64,000 nt of DNA from Ramlibacter ginsenosidimutans. Its GTDB lineage: Bacteria; Pseudomonadota; Gammaproteobacteria; Burkholderiales; Burkholderiaceae_C. The notes beneath the pieces were generated by a model that saw only the letters and a program-made list of their open reading frames with translations, was not told the DNA's origin and searched no databases. The stretch spans positions 992,001-1,056,000 of the forward strand of contig NZ_JAEPWM010000001.1 of the NCBI RefSeq assembly GCF_016654015.1, written 5' to 3'. The translations under genes were made by a program, and so were the position numbers. The number at the start of each line of letters is the position of its first letter. Position 1 is the first letter of the stretch. Positions 1-9,050 of the stretch are shown piece after piece.

Positions 1-384
1 ATGCCGACCGTGGGGCTGAGTGCGCCGCTCACGCTGCTCGTGGCCTGGGCCATCCTCGGCCGCGTCGGCCTCGGCTTCGTGCTGCCTTCGCTCAACGTGG
101 GCGCGATGCGGCCGCTGGACAAGGGCGAGATCCCGCAAGGCGCGAGCCTCATCAATTTCCTGCGCATGCTCGGCGGCGCCGCCGGGGTGAGCCTCTGCGC
201 CATCGTGCTGGAGTGGCGGCTGGCGGTCCACGCCGTCACCCTCTCGGGCCCCACCAGCGCCGCACGGCTCGCGGCCTTCGAGGAATCCTTCCTCATGCTC
301 GCCGGCGTCTGCTGCGTGGCCACCGTGTGCGCCTGGCAGCTCAAGGGTCCGCCGCTAGGCGACTTGCCTGCGTCGAAAGCCTAG
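1..384 (+). CDS. DHA2-family MFS exporter, C-terminal part
   Basis: This is the 3' end of a gene that begins before the window; the frame is open at base 1, so the first ATG may be an internal Met. The 127 visible residues hold two hydrophobic segments (about 8-30 and 95-113) and a conserved-looking stretch, GEIPQGASLINFLRMLGG, typical of the last third of 14-TM EmrB/QacA-type drug exporters. Such proteins export drugs or organic compounds across the inner membrane by proton antiport. The substrate cannot be read from the sequence. A REP-like repeat follows the stop at 382-384. Confidence 0.7.
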   Translation: MPTVGLSAPLTLLVAWAILGRVGLGFVLPSLNVGAMRPLDKGEIPQGASLINFLRMLGGAAGVSLCAIVLEWRLAVHAVTLSGPTSAARLAAFEESFLMLAGVCCVATVCAWQLKGPPLGDLPASKA

Positions 385-420
385 GCAGTTCGCAGGCTGG
401 CGCGGCCGGCGGCGAGCCTC

Positions 421-522
421 GTAGGCTGGCGCGGCCAGCGGCCGCGGAAGGTGAGCGTAGCGAACCCCAGCGGGGCCCCTGCGCACTTTGCTGGGGTTCG
501 CTTGCGCTCACCGCCAGCCTAC
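421..522. repeat. REP-like inverted pair, copy 1
   Basis: Outer arms GTAGGCTGGC (421-430) and GCCAGCCTAC (513-522) enclose an inner inverted pair: a GGTGAGCG...CGAACCCCAGC arm (450-471) and its complement (489-512). The unit recurs at 11498-11600 and 62575-62664. Each unit starts with GTAG and can fold into an imperfect hairpin, as REP sequences do; paired inverted units resemble a BIME. It lies between an MFS gene and a glutamine amidotransferase gene, and rules out an upstream start for the latter. Confidence 0.75.
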
Positions 523-574
523 AGGGACCTGGCGCCCACGCATGCACCCGAACTTTTCAGGTCACAATGATTTT

Positions 575-1354
575 ATGTGCCAGCTGCTGGGAATGAACTG
601 CAACACGCCGACGGACGTGACGTTCAGCTTCGCGGGCTTCGCGCAGCGCGGCGGCCGCACCGACCATCACGCCGATGGCTGGGGCATCGCATTCTTCGAG
701 GGCAAGGGGCTGCGGCACTTCGTCGATCACCAGCCCGCGTCCGAATCGCCCGTCGCCGAGCTGATCCGCCGCTACCCGATCAAGAGCCGCAACGTGATCG
801 CGCACATCCGCAAGGCGACGCAGGGCGAGGTCGCGCTGCAGAACTGCCATCCCTTCGTGCGCGAGCTGTGGGGCCGCTACTGGGTGTTCGCGCACAACGG
901 CGACCTGCAGGGCTTCGAGCCGCGCCTGCACGCGAACTTCCGCCCGGTCGGCAACACGGATAGCGAGCGCGCCTTCTGCTGGCTGCTGCAGGAGCTGTGG
1001 AAGTCGCACGCGGGCACGCCCAGCGTGGCGGAGCTGACGCTGACGCTGCGCGAGCTCACGCCTCGCATCGCACAGCACGGCCGCTTCAATTTCCTGCTGT
1101 CCAACGGCGACGCGCTGTGGGCGCACTGCTCCACCCACCTCTGGTACGTGGAGCGGCGCCACCCGTTCGCGCATGCGCAACTCGCGGACGAGGACCTGAG
1201 CGTCGACTTCGCGCAGCACACGACCCCGCAGGACCGCGTGGCCGTGGTCGTCACGGCGCCCCTGACCGTCAACGAGCAGTGGACGGCGTTCCAGCCCGGC
1301 GAGCTGAAGGTCTTCGTGGACGGGCAGGCGGTAGCGGACGCCGCGCCGGGCTAG
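575..1354 (+). CDS. class II glutamine amidotransferase (YafJ-like)
   Basis: A 259-residue protein of the Ntn-hydrolase glutamine amidotransferase class II family (YafJ/GATase_4 type). The ATG at 575 is chosen because it gives Met-Cys (MCQLLGMNCN), placing Cys2 as the N-terminal nucleophile once Met is removed. A longer reading from a TTG at 488 would run through the REP repeat. Other family signs are ADGWGIAFF (about 32-40), HIRKATQG (about 75-82) and FAHNGDL (about 103-109), which form the glutamine site. The acceptor substrate of this family is not established. The TAG stop overlaps the convergent gshB stop within CTAG. Confidence 0.85.
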   Translation: MCQLLGMNCNTPTDVTFSFAGFAQRGGRTDHHADGWGIAFFEGKGLRHFVDHQPASESPVAELIRRYPIKSRNVIAHIRKATQGEVALQNCHPFVRELWGRYWVFAHNGDLQGFEPRLHANFRPVGNTDSERAFCWLLQELWKSHAGTPSVAELTLTLRELTPRIAQHGRFNFLLSNGDALWAHCSTHLWYVERRHPFAHAQLADEDLSVDFAQHTTPQDRVAVVVTAPLTVNEQWTAFQPGELKVFVDGQAVADAAPG

Positions 1355-2313
1355 AAGACCGAGCGGTCGCGATCGAGCTGTTCTTCCAGCGCGTCGATGA
1401 ACATCGCCGGCACGTCGAAGCCGGTCTGCTGCGTGATCTCCTGGAAGCAGGTCGGACTGGTGACGTTGATCTCGGTGAGGCAGTCGCCGATGACGTCCAG
1501 CCCGATCAGCAGCAAGCCGCGCTCCGACAGGAGCGGGCCGATGGTTTCGGCGATCTCGCGGTCGCGCTCGGAGATCGGCTGCGCGACGCCCTTGCCGCCC
1601 GCGGCCAGGTTGCCGCGGATTTCGCTGCCCTGCGGAATGCGCGCCAGGCAGAAGGGCACCACCTTGCCGCCGATCACGAGCACGCGCTTGTCGCCGTCGG
1701 TGATCTCGGGCACGAAGCGCTGCACCATGATCGTGGTCGTGCCGTGCTGATTCAGCGTCTCGACGATGGAGCCGAGGTTCAGCCCCTCGGGGCCGACGCG
1801 GAAGATGCCCATGCCGCCCATCCCGTCCAGCGGCTTGAGGATGATGTCGCCGTGCTCCTCATGGAAGCGGCGCACCTCGTCCGGCGAGCGCGTCACCAGC
1901 GTGGGGCTGACGAACTGCGGAAACTCCATGATGGCCAGCTTCTCGGGATGGTCGCGCAGCGAGGCGGGCCGGTTGAACACCTTCGCGCCTTCGCGTTGCG
2001 CCTGCTCCAGCAGGTGGGTGGCGTAGAAGTACTCGGAATCGAAGGGCGGGTCCTTGCGCATCAGGACGGCGTCGAAGCCACGCAGCGGCTTCAGCTCGGT
2101 GCGCTGGACCTGGAACCACTCCTCGTCGGCCCCCGTGAGCACGATCTCCCGGACCTGCGCGTGCACGAGGTCACCGGAGCGCCAGCTCAGGTCGCTGGGT
2201 TCGCAGGCGGCGATGCGGTGGCCGCGGCGCTGCGCCTCCCGCATCATGGAAAAGGTCGTGTCCTTGTAGACCTTGAAGACCTCGAGCGGGTCGGCGACGA
2301 AGAGGATGTTCAT
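1351..2313 (-). CDS. gshB: glutathione synthetase
   Basis: Glutathione synthetase joins gamma-glutamylcysteine and glycine using ATP, the second step of glutathione synthesis in the cytoplasm. The start MNILFVADPLE matches the family; an ATG 18 bases upstream would add six unusual residues. The protein has 320 residues, close to the Escherichia coli enzyme. The ATP-grasp domain shows a glycine-rich loop (GGMGIFRV, about 170-177) and a late LTEINVTSPTCFQEI motif. It is the last gene of a long co-directional run. The partner gene gshA is about 5.4 kb upstream, separated by kup and three oxidoreductase/hydrolase genes. Confidence 0.96.
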   Translation of the reverse strand: MNILFVADPLEVFKVYKDTTFSMMREAQRRGHRIAACEPSDLSWRSGDLVHAQVREIVLTGADEEWFQVQRTELKPLRGFDAVLMRKDPPFDSEYFYATHLLEQAQREGAKVFNRPASLRDHPEKLAIMEFPQFVSPTLVTRSPDEVRRFHEEHGDIILKPLDGMGGMGIFRVGPEGLNLGSIVETLNQHGTTTIMVQRFVPEITDGDKRVLVIGGKVVPFCLARIPQGSEIRGNLAAGGKGVAQPISERDREIAETIGPLLSERGLLLIGLDVIGDCLTEINVTSPTCFQEITQQTGFDVPAMFIDALEEQLDRDRSVF

Positions 2314-2412
2314 TGACCGCAACTGTTGCACAAAACGCGGCGGACCGCCCCGGGCCGGCGGGCTCGCCCCGCAGCGGCGGTGGTCGCCCCGCGCTGCAGC
2401 CGTCGCCGGCGT

Positions 2413-3357
2413 TCAGGCCAGTACTTGCTGCGCCACGCCGTCCAGCCAGGCGGCCGTCGCCTCGCCTTGCGTCACGGGCAGCATGTGGCCGCCGGCCACG
2501 ACCGTGAGCTGCAGTTGGGGCAGGCGCGCCTTCAGCGCCTCGCCCTGCGCGCGCCAGTCGAGAACCTGGTCGCCCTCGCCGTACAGCATGGCCACCGGCA
2601 GGCGAAGCTCGCCGTAGCGCGCCTGCTGCGCGGGCAGGTCGTCCTCCACGGCGAGCAGGTCCGCCGCAGCGCCGAGATAGGCGGCAGGGCGCAGACCCAG
2701 CAGGGCGCCGCCGCGCAGCGGAAAGTCCGCCGGCGCGGCTTCCGGCGCGAAGATGAAGGCGAGCGTCCGGCGGCTCGCGAGCATCCCCAGCGGCACCGCA
2801 AACACATGCGCGAAGAAGCGCCGCCAGCCCGGCGAGCGGATCGCGAGCGCGCGAAACGGCGGCGGCACCGTATCGATGTGATGAGTCAGCGGTGCGATGA
2901 GCGCCAGGCCCGCGATGCAGTCCGGATCCTGCAGGGCCACGCCGAGCGCGATGGCACCCCCGAGCGAATGTCCCACCAGCAAGGGCGGCCGCGGCAGGCG
3001 CAGGGCGCGGATGAAGCCCGCGACCAGCCGCGCCTGCGCGGCGAGGGCCGCGTTGCCCTCGTCCTTGCGCGGCGACAGGCCGGAGCCCGGCCGGTCGAGC
3101 AGCAGCAGCCGGTAGCGCTGCGCGAGTTGCGCGAGCGGCAGGTACTCGAAGTTCTTCATCTGCCCGCCGAGTCCGTGGACCAGCACGATGGCCGGCCCTT
3201 CGCCGAGCGAGCGGTAGTGGATGCGTTCGCCATCCACTTCCAGCCACTGCGCCGGCGGAAAGGCTTGTTGCACCCGCCGCGCGACCCAGGCGCTGAACAA
3301 CGCGAGCAGGCCCGTGAGCACGACGAGCACCAGGAGCAAAGCGAGGAGCCAGCGCAT
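2413..3357 (-). CDS. alpha/beta hydrolase, membrane-anchored
   Basis: A 314-residue alpha/beta-hydrolase fold protein with one N-terminal hydrophobic segment (about 2-24), so probably anchored in the inner membrane. The oxyanion region is VLVHGLGG (about 61-68), the nucleophile elbow GHSLGG (about 130-135), and the catalytic His lies in AGGHMLPV near the C terminus. The start is 2 bases after the monooxygenase stop, so the two are co-transcribed. In the SDR-monooxygenase-hydrolase trio it could cleave an ester made by the Baeyer-Villiger-type enzyme; that is inference from context. The natural substrate is unknown. Confidence 0.85.
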   Translation of the reverse strand: MRWLLALLLVLVVLTGLLALFSAWVARRVQQAFPPAQWLEVDGERIHYRSLGEGPAIVLVHGLGGQMKNFEYLPLAQLAQRYRLLLLDRPGSGLSPRKDEGNAALAAQARLVAGFIRALRLPRPPLLVGHSLGGAIALGVALQDPDCIAGLALIAPLTHHIDTVPPPFRALAIRSPGWRRFFAHVFAVPLGMLASRRTLAFIFAPEAAPADFPLRGGALLGLRPAAYLGAAADLLAVEDDLPAQQARYGELRLPVAMLYGEGDQVLDWRAQGEALKARLPQLQLTVVAGGHMLPVTQGEATAAWLDGVAQQVLA

Positions 3358-3359
3358 GG

Positions 3360-4817
3360 TCAGCGGACCGCCTCGCCGGCGCGCCCGAAGCGCAGTGCGC
3401 CGTCGCGCAAGGGCGAGAACTTCAGGGCGATCAGGTCGCGCACGTAGTTCTGGTGGATTCGCCACGGCTTGCGGCTGCCCTGGCGCGGCAACTCGCCGGC
3501 CGCCCGCGCGATATAGCCGGACTGCAGGTCCAGTGCGGGACGGGTCGCCCCGGCGTCGCCCTCCTGCACGGGCATGCACACGTCGAGGTCGTGGTCGCGC
3601 ATGTAGTTCAGCACGCGGCACACCTGGCGCGCGATCAGCTCCGCCTTCAAGGTCCACGAGGCGTTGGTGTAGCCCATGGCGAGCGCGAAGTTGGGAACGC
3701 CCGCGAGCATCATGCCCTTGTACGAGAGCGCATCGGCTACCTGCACGGGCCGGCCGTCGACGGTCAGCCGGGCGCCGCCGAACAGCTGCAGCTTGAGACC
3801 GGTCGCGGTGACGACGATGTCCGCCGGCAGTTCCTCGCCGGAAGCGAGCCGGACGCCCGTGGCCGTGAAGCGCTCGATCCGGTCGGTGGCGACGGACGCG
3901 CGGCCCTCGCGCAGGGCGGCGAAGAAGTCGGCGTCCGGCGCGATGCACAGGCGCTGGTCCCAGGGGTCGTAATTCGGCTGCAGGTGCTTGCGGTCCACGC
4001 CGCTGCTGCGGTGGGCCTGCTCCACCAGCCAGCGTCCCAGCTTCTCGGGCCGGCGGCGGGCGAACTGGAACAGCGCCGTGGACAGCAGGATGTTCTTCCA
4101 GCGGATCAGCCGGTACGCGAGCTTGCGCGGCAGCCAGCGTTGCAGCCCGCGCCCCAGCTTGTCGCGCCCGGGCAGCGCCAGGATGTAGCTGGGCGAGCGC
4201 TGCAGCATCGTCACGTGCGCGGCCTGCCTGGCGAGCGAAGGGATCAAGGTGATGGCGGTCGCGCCACTGCCGATCACCACCACCCGCTTGCCCGTGACGT
4301 CGAGGTCCTCGGGCCATTGCTGCGGATGGACGATGCGGCCCGCGAACGCCTCTCGCCCCGGGAACTCCGGCTCGTGGCCGCGTGCGTAGTCGTAGTAGCC
4401 GCTGCAGAAGAACAGGAAGCGGCAGTGCAAGGTGCGCGGCGTCCCTGCGGCATCGACGTGCACCGTCCAGCGCGCGCTGGCGGCGTTCCAGTCGGCGCCG
4501 GTCACCCGGTGGCGGAAGCGGATCTGCCCGAGCACGCCTTCCGCGCGCGCCGTGTCGCGGATGTACTCGCGGATGGACGCGCCGTCGGCGATGGCGGCGT
4601 CGCTGGTCCACGGCCGGAAGGTGTAGCCGAGCGTGAACATGTCGGAGTCCGAGCGGACGCCGGGATAGCGGAACAGGTCCCAGGTGCCGCCGAGCGCATC
4701 GCGCCCCTCCAGCAGGACGAAGCTGCGCCCGGGACAGAGCGAGCGCAGGTAATGGGCCGCGGAGATGCCCGAGAGCCCCGCGCCCACGATCACCACGTCC
4801 AAGGATTCAGCGTCCAT
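3360..4817 (-). CDS. flavin monooxygenase, Baeyer-Villiger type
   Basis: A 485-residue FAD- and NADPH-dependent monooxygenase. The FAD-binding GxGxxG is GAGLSG (12-17), followed by GGTW (43-46); the NADPH-binding motif is GSGATA (183-188). Between them, FAGRIVHPQQWP (158-169) fits the FxGxxxHxxxW(P/D) fingerprint of type I Baeyer-Villiger monooxygenases and related FMOs. These enzymes insert oxygen into ketones or oxidise heteroatoms. It lies 9 bases after an SDR gene and 2 bases before an alpha/beta hydrolase gene, an arrangement that fits alcohol to ketone to ester to acid plus alcohol. The mycobacterial mymA operon has similar gene types. Confidence 0.9.
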   Translation of the reverse strand: MDAESLDVVIVGAGLSGISAAHYLRSLCPGRSFVLLEGRDALGGTWDLFRYPGVRSDSDMFTLGYTFRPWTSDAAIADGASIREYIRDTARAEGVLGQIRFRHRVTGADWNAASARWTVHVDAAGTPRTLHCRFLFFCSGYYDYARGHEPEFPGREAFAGRIVHPQQWPEDLDVTGKRVVVIGSGATAITLIPSLARQAAHVTMLQRSPSYILALPGRDKLGRGLQRWLPRKLAYRLIRWKNILLSTALFQFARRRPEKLGRWLVEQAHRSSGVDRKHLQPNYDPWDQRLCIAPDADFFAALREGRASVATDRIERFTATGVRLASGEELPADIVVTATGLKLQLFGGARLTVDGRPVQVADALSYKGMMLAGVPNFALAMGYTNASWTLKAELIARQVCRVLNYMRDHDLDVCMPVQEGDAGATRPALDLQSGYIARAAGELPRQGSRKPWRIHQNYVRDLIALKFSPLRDGALRFGRAGEAVR

Positions 4818-4826
4818 GGCGGTGCT

Positions 4827-5672
4827 TCAGCGGCCCGCGGCCATGCGGCGCCAGCGGCGCACCAGCAGCGGCTGGTAGCCGGCGCCGAGCACGCGCTGCA
4901 TCACGTCGAGCGCGCGCGCATCCGGCCCGACCAGCACGCGCCTCTCATTGCGCCGCACGCCTTGCAGGATGCGCTGCGCCGCCTGGTCTGGCGTCGTGAC
5001 CTGCAGCATCTGGTCCGAGCGCTCGCGCAGGGCCTCGGCGCCCAGGCCCGTGCTGCGCAGCCAGGCCGGGTCGATACGCATGGAGCGCGCGATGCGCGTC
5101 GCGATGCCGCCCGGATGCACGCACGTGGCGCTCACCGGCGCGCCCGCCAGTTCCAGCTCCATGCGCAGCGCTTCGGTGTAGCCGCGGACGGCGAACTTCG
5201 TTGCGTTGTAGGCCGCCTGCGTGGGCAGGGCGACCATGCCGGCAATGCTCGAGATGTTCACGATGTGTCCGTCGCCGCTGGCTTGCAGGTGCGGCAGGAA
5301 AGCCTGGGTGCCGTGCACCACGCCCCAGAAGTTGATCCCCATGATCCACTGGAAATCTTCGATGCGCACGGTCGCCGCTCCTGCCGCCAACGCGACACCG
5401 GCGTTGTTCACGATCAGGTTCACCTGGCCATGCGCGTTGCGGCACTCGTCAGCCCAGGCAAAGACGGCCTCGCGCTGGCTGACGTCCAGGCTGGCCGTGG
5501 TGCACGGCGCATGGACGGCCACGACCTGCTGCGCGGTGAGGGCGAGTCCCGCTGCATCGATGTCGCTCAGCGCGAGCCGGGCGCCGGCGCGCGCCAGCGC
5601 GAGGGCGAGCGCGCGCCCGATGCCGGAGCCGGCGCCCGTGATGGCCGCGACCTTGCCCTGGAAGTCCCTCAT
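4827..5672 (-). CDS. short-chain dehydrogenase/reductase
   Basis: A 281-residue classical SDR. The nucleotide-binding motif is TGAGSGIG (12-19), the structural NNAG is at 89-92, and the catalytic set is Ser141 or Ser142, Tyr155 and Lys159 (YNATK). An aspartate after the second strand (LSDIDA) suggests NAD(H) preference, which is inference. It probably opens a three-gene unit with the monooxygenase and hydrolase. kup ends 30 bases upstream on the same strand. The C-terminal extension past about residue 245 is basic and typical of the SDR partners of FMO-type genes. Substrate unknown. Confidence 0.9.
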   Translation of the reverse strand: MRDFQGKVAAITGAGSGIGRALALALARAGARLALSDIDAAGLALTAQQVVAVHAPCTTASLDVSQREAVFAWADECRNAHGQVNLIVNNAGVALAAGAATVRIEDFQWIMGINFWGVVHGTQAFLPHLQASGDGHIVNISSIAGMVALPTQAAYNATKFAVRGYTEALRMELELAGAPVSATCVHPGGIATRIARSMRIDPAWLRSTGLGAEALRERSDQMLQVTTPDQAAQRILQGVRRNERRVLVGPDARALDVMQRVLGAGYQPLLVRRWRRMAAGR

Positions 5673-5702
5673 GCGCGCCTCCTGGTGTGGCGGCGCAGGG
5701 TA

Positions 5703-7583
5703 CTAGATTTCCACCTTGCTGCCCAGTTCCACCACCGAGTTGCTCGGCAGGTTCAGGAACTCCGCGGCGGCGCCCGCGTTGTGGTGCATCTGCGCGAACA
5801 GCTTTTCGCGCCACCCCGCCATGCCGCCGCCGATGGTCGGCACCACGACATCGCGCGACAGGAAGTAGCTGGTCGTCATGGGCTCGAGCTCGCAGCCGCG
5901 GGCGCGGATCAGCTCCAGCGCGCGCGGCAGGTCCTGGTCGTTCTTGAAGCCGTAGTGCAGCACGACCTGCCAGCAGTCGTGCCCGAGCGACTCGATCTCG
6001 GCCCGCTTGTCCAGGCCGATCCACGGCACCTCGTGGCTGCGCACCGTGACGAACAGGTTGTGTTCGTGCAGCACCTTGTTGTGCTTCAGGTTGTGCAGCA
6101 TCGCGTTGGGCACGGTGCCGGGCTGGGCGGTGAGGAACACCGCGGTGCCGGGCACGCGCACCGGCGGCTGCTGGAACACCGACTCCAGGAAGCTGCGCAG
6201 GTCCAGCGAATCGTGCTGCAGCTTCTCGTTGAGGATCGCGCGGCCCCGCTTCCACGTGATCATCAGGGTGAAGATGCAACAGCCGATCATCAGCGGGAAC
6301 CAGCCGCCTTCCAGCAGCTTGAGCAGGTTGGAAGCGAAGAAGGCGAGGTCCACGACGAAGAAGCAGCCGGTGGCCGCGATGCACAGCGCCAGCGGATAGC
6401 CCCAGCCGTAGCGGATCACGAAGAAGGTCAGGGTCGTGGTGATCAGCATGTCCAGCGTCACCGCGATGCCATACGCCGCGGCGAGGTTGCTGGAGGAGCG
6501 GAACATCACGACGGCGACGACGATGGCCACGAACAGCCCCCAGTTCACGGCCGGCACGTAGATCTGCCCGGTGTCGCGCACGCTGGTGTGCTGCACGTTC
6601 AGGCGCGGCAGGTAGCCGAGCTGCACCACCTGCTTGGTCACGCTGAAGGCGCCCGTGATCAGCGCCTGCGAGGCGATGACGGTCGCCATGGTCGCGAGGA
6701 TCACGAGCGGCAGCAGCGCCCAGTCCGGGGCCATCATGTAGAAAGGGTTCTTGACCGCCTCCGGCCGCGCGATCAGCAGCGCGCCCTGCCCGAAGTAGTT
6801 GAGCGTCAGCGCCGGCATGACGGCGCCGAACCAGGCCAGCCGGATCGGCTTCTTGCCGAAGTGGCCGAGGTCGGCGTAGAGCGCCTCCGCGCCGGTCACG
6901 CACAGCACCACCGCGCCCAGGATGATGAACGTGGTGCCCGGCTGCAGCCACATGAAGCGCAGCGCGTAGTACGGCGAGAGCGCCTTCAGGATCTCGGGGT
7001 GCCGCACGATGTGCGAGATGCCCAGCACGGCGATCGAGAAGAACCAGACCAGCGTCACCGGTCCGAAGAAGCGCCCGATGCCGCCGGTGCCGCGCTTCTG
7101 CACGATGAACAGCCCCAGGAGGACGGCGAGCGTCAGCGGTATGACGGCCTGGCCGAAAGTGGGCGACACCACGTCCAGGCCTTCGACGGCGGAGAGCACG
7201 GAGATCGCCGGCGTGATCACCCCGTCGCCGTAGAACATCGAGGTGCCGAAGATGCCGATGCCCAGCAAGGCCTGGCGCAGCCTGGGCTTGTCCTTCACTG
7301 CCTGCGACGCGAGCGCGAGCATCGCGATGAGGCCGCCTTCGCCATTGTTGTCCGCCCGCAGGACGAGCACGACGTACTTGATCGAGACGATCACCGTCAG
7401 CGTCCAGAAGAAGATCGACAGCACGCCGTACACGTTGTCCGGCGTGAACGGCACGTGTCCGCCGGCGAACACTTCCTTGACGGCGTAGAGGACGCTGGTG
7501 CCGATGTCACCATAGACGACACCGATGGCGCCGAGGGTCAGCGCCGCGAGCGGGGATTTCGAGTTCTGCACGACCAGCCCCAT
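5703..7583 (-). CDS. kup: low-affinity potassium transporter Kup
   Basis: A KUP/HAK/KT potassium uptake permease of the inner membrane that moves K+ with protons. From the chosen ATG ([10 protein letters not shown]) it has 626 residues, the usual length; a start at 7679 would add 32 arginine-rich residues with no family match. The diagnostic [13 protein letters not shown] is at about 18-30, followed by many hydrophobic segments and a soluble C-terminal domain of about 170 residues. It lies between gshA and the SDR gene on the same strand. Glutathione gates potassium efflux in some bacteria, but no Kef gene is present, so the adjacency to gshA may have no functional meaning. Confidence 0.95.
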   Translation of the reverse strand: MGLVVQNSKSPLAALTLGAIGVVYGDIGTSVLYAVKEVFAGGHVPFTPDNVYGVLSIFFWTLTVIVSIKYVVLVLRADNNGEGGLIAMLALASQAVKDKPRLRQALLGIGIFGTSMFYGDGVITPAISVLSAVEGLDVVSPTFGQAVIPLTLAVLLGLFIVQKRGTGGIGRFFGPVTLVWFFSIAVLGISHIVRHPEILKALSPYYALRFMWLQPGTTFIILGAVVLCVTGAEALYADLGHFGKKPIRLAWFGAVMPALTLNYFGQGALLIARPEAVKNPFYMMAPDWALLPLVILATMATVIASQALITGAFSVTKQVVQLGYLPRLNVQHTSVRDTGQIYVPAVNWGLFVAIVVAVVMFRSSSNLAAAYGIAVTLDMLITTTLTFFVIRYGWGYPLALCIAATGCFFVVDLAFFASNLLKLLEGGWFPLMIGCCIFTLMITWKRGRAILNEKLQHDSLDLRSFLESVFQQPPVRVPGTAVFLTAQPGTVPNAMLHNLKHNKVLHEHNLFVTVRSHEVPWIGLDKRAEIESLGHDCWQVVLHYGFKNDQDLPRALELIRARGCELEPMTTSYFLSRDVVVPTIGGGMAGWREKLFAQMHHNAGAAAEFLNLPSNSVVELGSKVEI

Positions 7584-7693
7584 CCCGGCACAGGGCTGGC
7601 CGGCGGGGTCTTGAACTTGGGGACCGCTATTGTGCGCCCGCCTCGCCCGGCGTGCGGCGCAGATGTTGCACCGCAACAACCGCGACGCGGGCT

Positions 7694-8986
7694 TCAGTCG
7701 TAGCTCACCGCCTCGGGGTCCGTGGCTTCCAGCTCGTAGCTCGCGGCCACCATGGCCAGCCGGCCGATCACCCCGTACATGTAGAACCGGTTCGGGGCGC
7801 TCGCGCCCGGCTTCTGTCCGGGCTGGGGTAAGCGCGTACTCTCGGCGAAAGCCAGTGGCACGAAGCTCGCACCCGGCGCGTTGAGGTTCTCATCGGTGCC
7901 GCGCTCGGCATGCACGCGGTAGAAGCCGCCGACCACGTAGCGGTCCATGAGGTACACCACCGGCTCGGCGACAGCCTCGTTGATGCGCTCCGCCGTCAGC
8001 ACGCCCTCCTGGATGATCACGTCGGTGATCGCCTGCCCGGTCTTCACCACCGGCGGCTTGTTCTTCGGTCGGTCGCGGATCACGTCGAGGTCCTTGACCT
8101 CGCGCACGGTCATGATGCCCATGCCGGAGGTCCCGTTGTCGGCCTTCACGACTACGAAGGGCTTCTCGTTGATCCCGTATTCCTTGTACTTCTTGCGGAT
8201 CTTCGAGAGCAACGCGTCGACGTTGCTGCGCAGGCACTCCATGCCTTCCTGCTTGAAGAAATCGAGCTCGCCACAGCGGTTGAACAGCGGGTTCACCAGC
8301 CACGGGTCGATGCCCAGCATCTTGCCGAAGCGCTTCGCCACCTCTTCATAGCTCTGGAAGTGGCGGCTCTTGCGCCGCACCGACCAGCCCGCGTGCAGCG
8401 GGGGCAGCAGGTACTGCTCGTGCAGGTCCTCCAGGATGCCGGGAGGACCGGCCGTGAGGTCGTTGTTCAGCAGGATGGTGCAGGGGTCGAAGTTCTTCAG
8501 TCCCAGCCGGCGCTTGCTGCGCACCACCGGCTCCAGCGTCACCGTGTCGCCGCCGGGCAGTTCGACGGTGGTCGGACGCTTGATCTCCGGATCGATGGAG
8601 CCGACCTTCACGTTCAGGCCGGCCATGCGGAAGATCCGCTGCAGCTGCGCGATGTTGCTCAGGTAGAAGGTGTTCCTCGTGTTCTCCGGGATCACCAGCA
8701 GGTTCTTCGCCTCGGGGCAGATCTTCTCGATCGCCGCCATCGCCGCCTGCACCGCGAGCGGCAGCATCTCCTGCGTCAGGTTGTTCCAGCCGCCGGGATA
8801 CAGGTTGGTGTCGACCGGCGCCAGCTTGAAGCCGGCGTTGCGGATGTCCACCGAGCAGTAGAACGGCGGCGTGTGCTCCATCCACTCGAGGCGGAACCAG
8901 CGCTCCACCGCCGGCATCGACTCCAGGATGCGCTGCTCGAGCTCGTTGATCGGGCCCGTGAGGGCCGTGATGAGGTGCGGAACCAT
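7694..8986 (-). CDS. gshA: glutamate-cysteine ligase, beta-proteobacterial type
   Basis: Catalyses the ATP-dependent joining of glutamate and cysteine, the first and rate-limiting step of glutathione synthesis. The 430-residue protein belongs to the family typified by Acidithiobacillus and common in beta-proteobacteria, unrelated in length to the E. coli enzyme. Recognisable stretches are [14 protein letters not shown] (57-70), VIPENTRNT (98-106) and the nucleotide-binding-like [16 protein letters not shown] (279-294). The ATG at 8986 gives MVPHLITAL; upstream readings run into the proA end. It sits 64 bases downstream of proA, which links two glutamate-consuming enzymes in one run. Confidence 0.93.
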   Translation of the reverse strand: MVPHLITALTGPINELEQRILESMPAVERWFRLEWMEHTPPFYCSVDIRNAGFKLAPVDTNLYPGGWNNLTQEMLPLAVQAAMAAIEKICPEAKNLLVIPENTRNTFYLSNIAQLQRIFRMAGLNVKVGSIDPEIKRPTTVELPGGDTVTLEPVVRSKRRLGLKNFDPCTILLNNDLTAGPPGILEDLHEQYLLPPLHAGWSVRRKSRHFQSYEEVAKRFGKMLGIDPWLVNPLFNRCGELDFFKQEGMECLRSNVDALLSKIRKKYKEYGINEKPFVVVKADNGTSGMGIMTVREVKDLDVIRDRPKNKPPVVKTGQAITDVIIQEGVLTAERINEAVAEPVVYLMDRYVVGGFYRVHAERGTDENLNAPGASFVPLAFAESTRLPQPGQKPGASAPNRFYMYGVIGRLAMVAASYELEATDPEAVSYD

Positions 8987-9050
8987 CTGTTGTTCTACTT
9001 TGTCGGTTGGGCGTGCTGGCGGCAGGCGCCGCAGACGCTTCGAGGCTGGG

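Noticed and set aside
3453..7703. 1416-codon plus-strand reading frame
   Set aside because: Antisense shadow of the monooxygenase, SDR and kup genes; its composition is that of GC-rich shadow frames.
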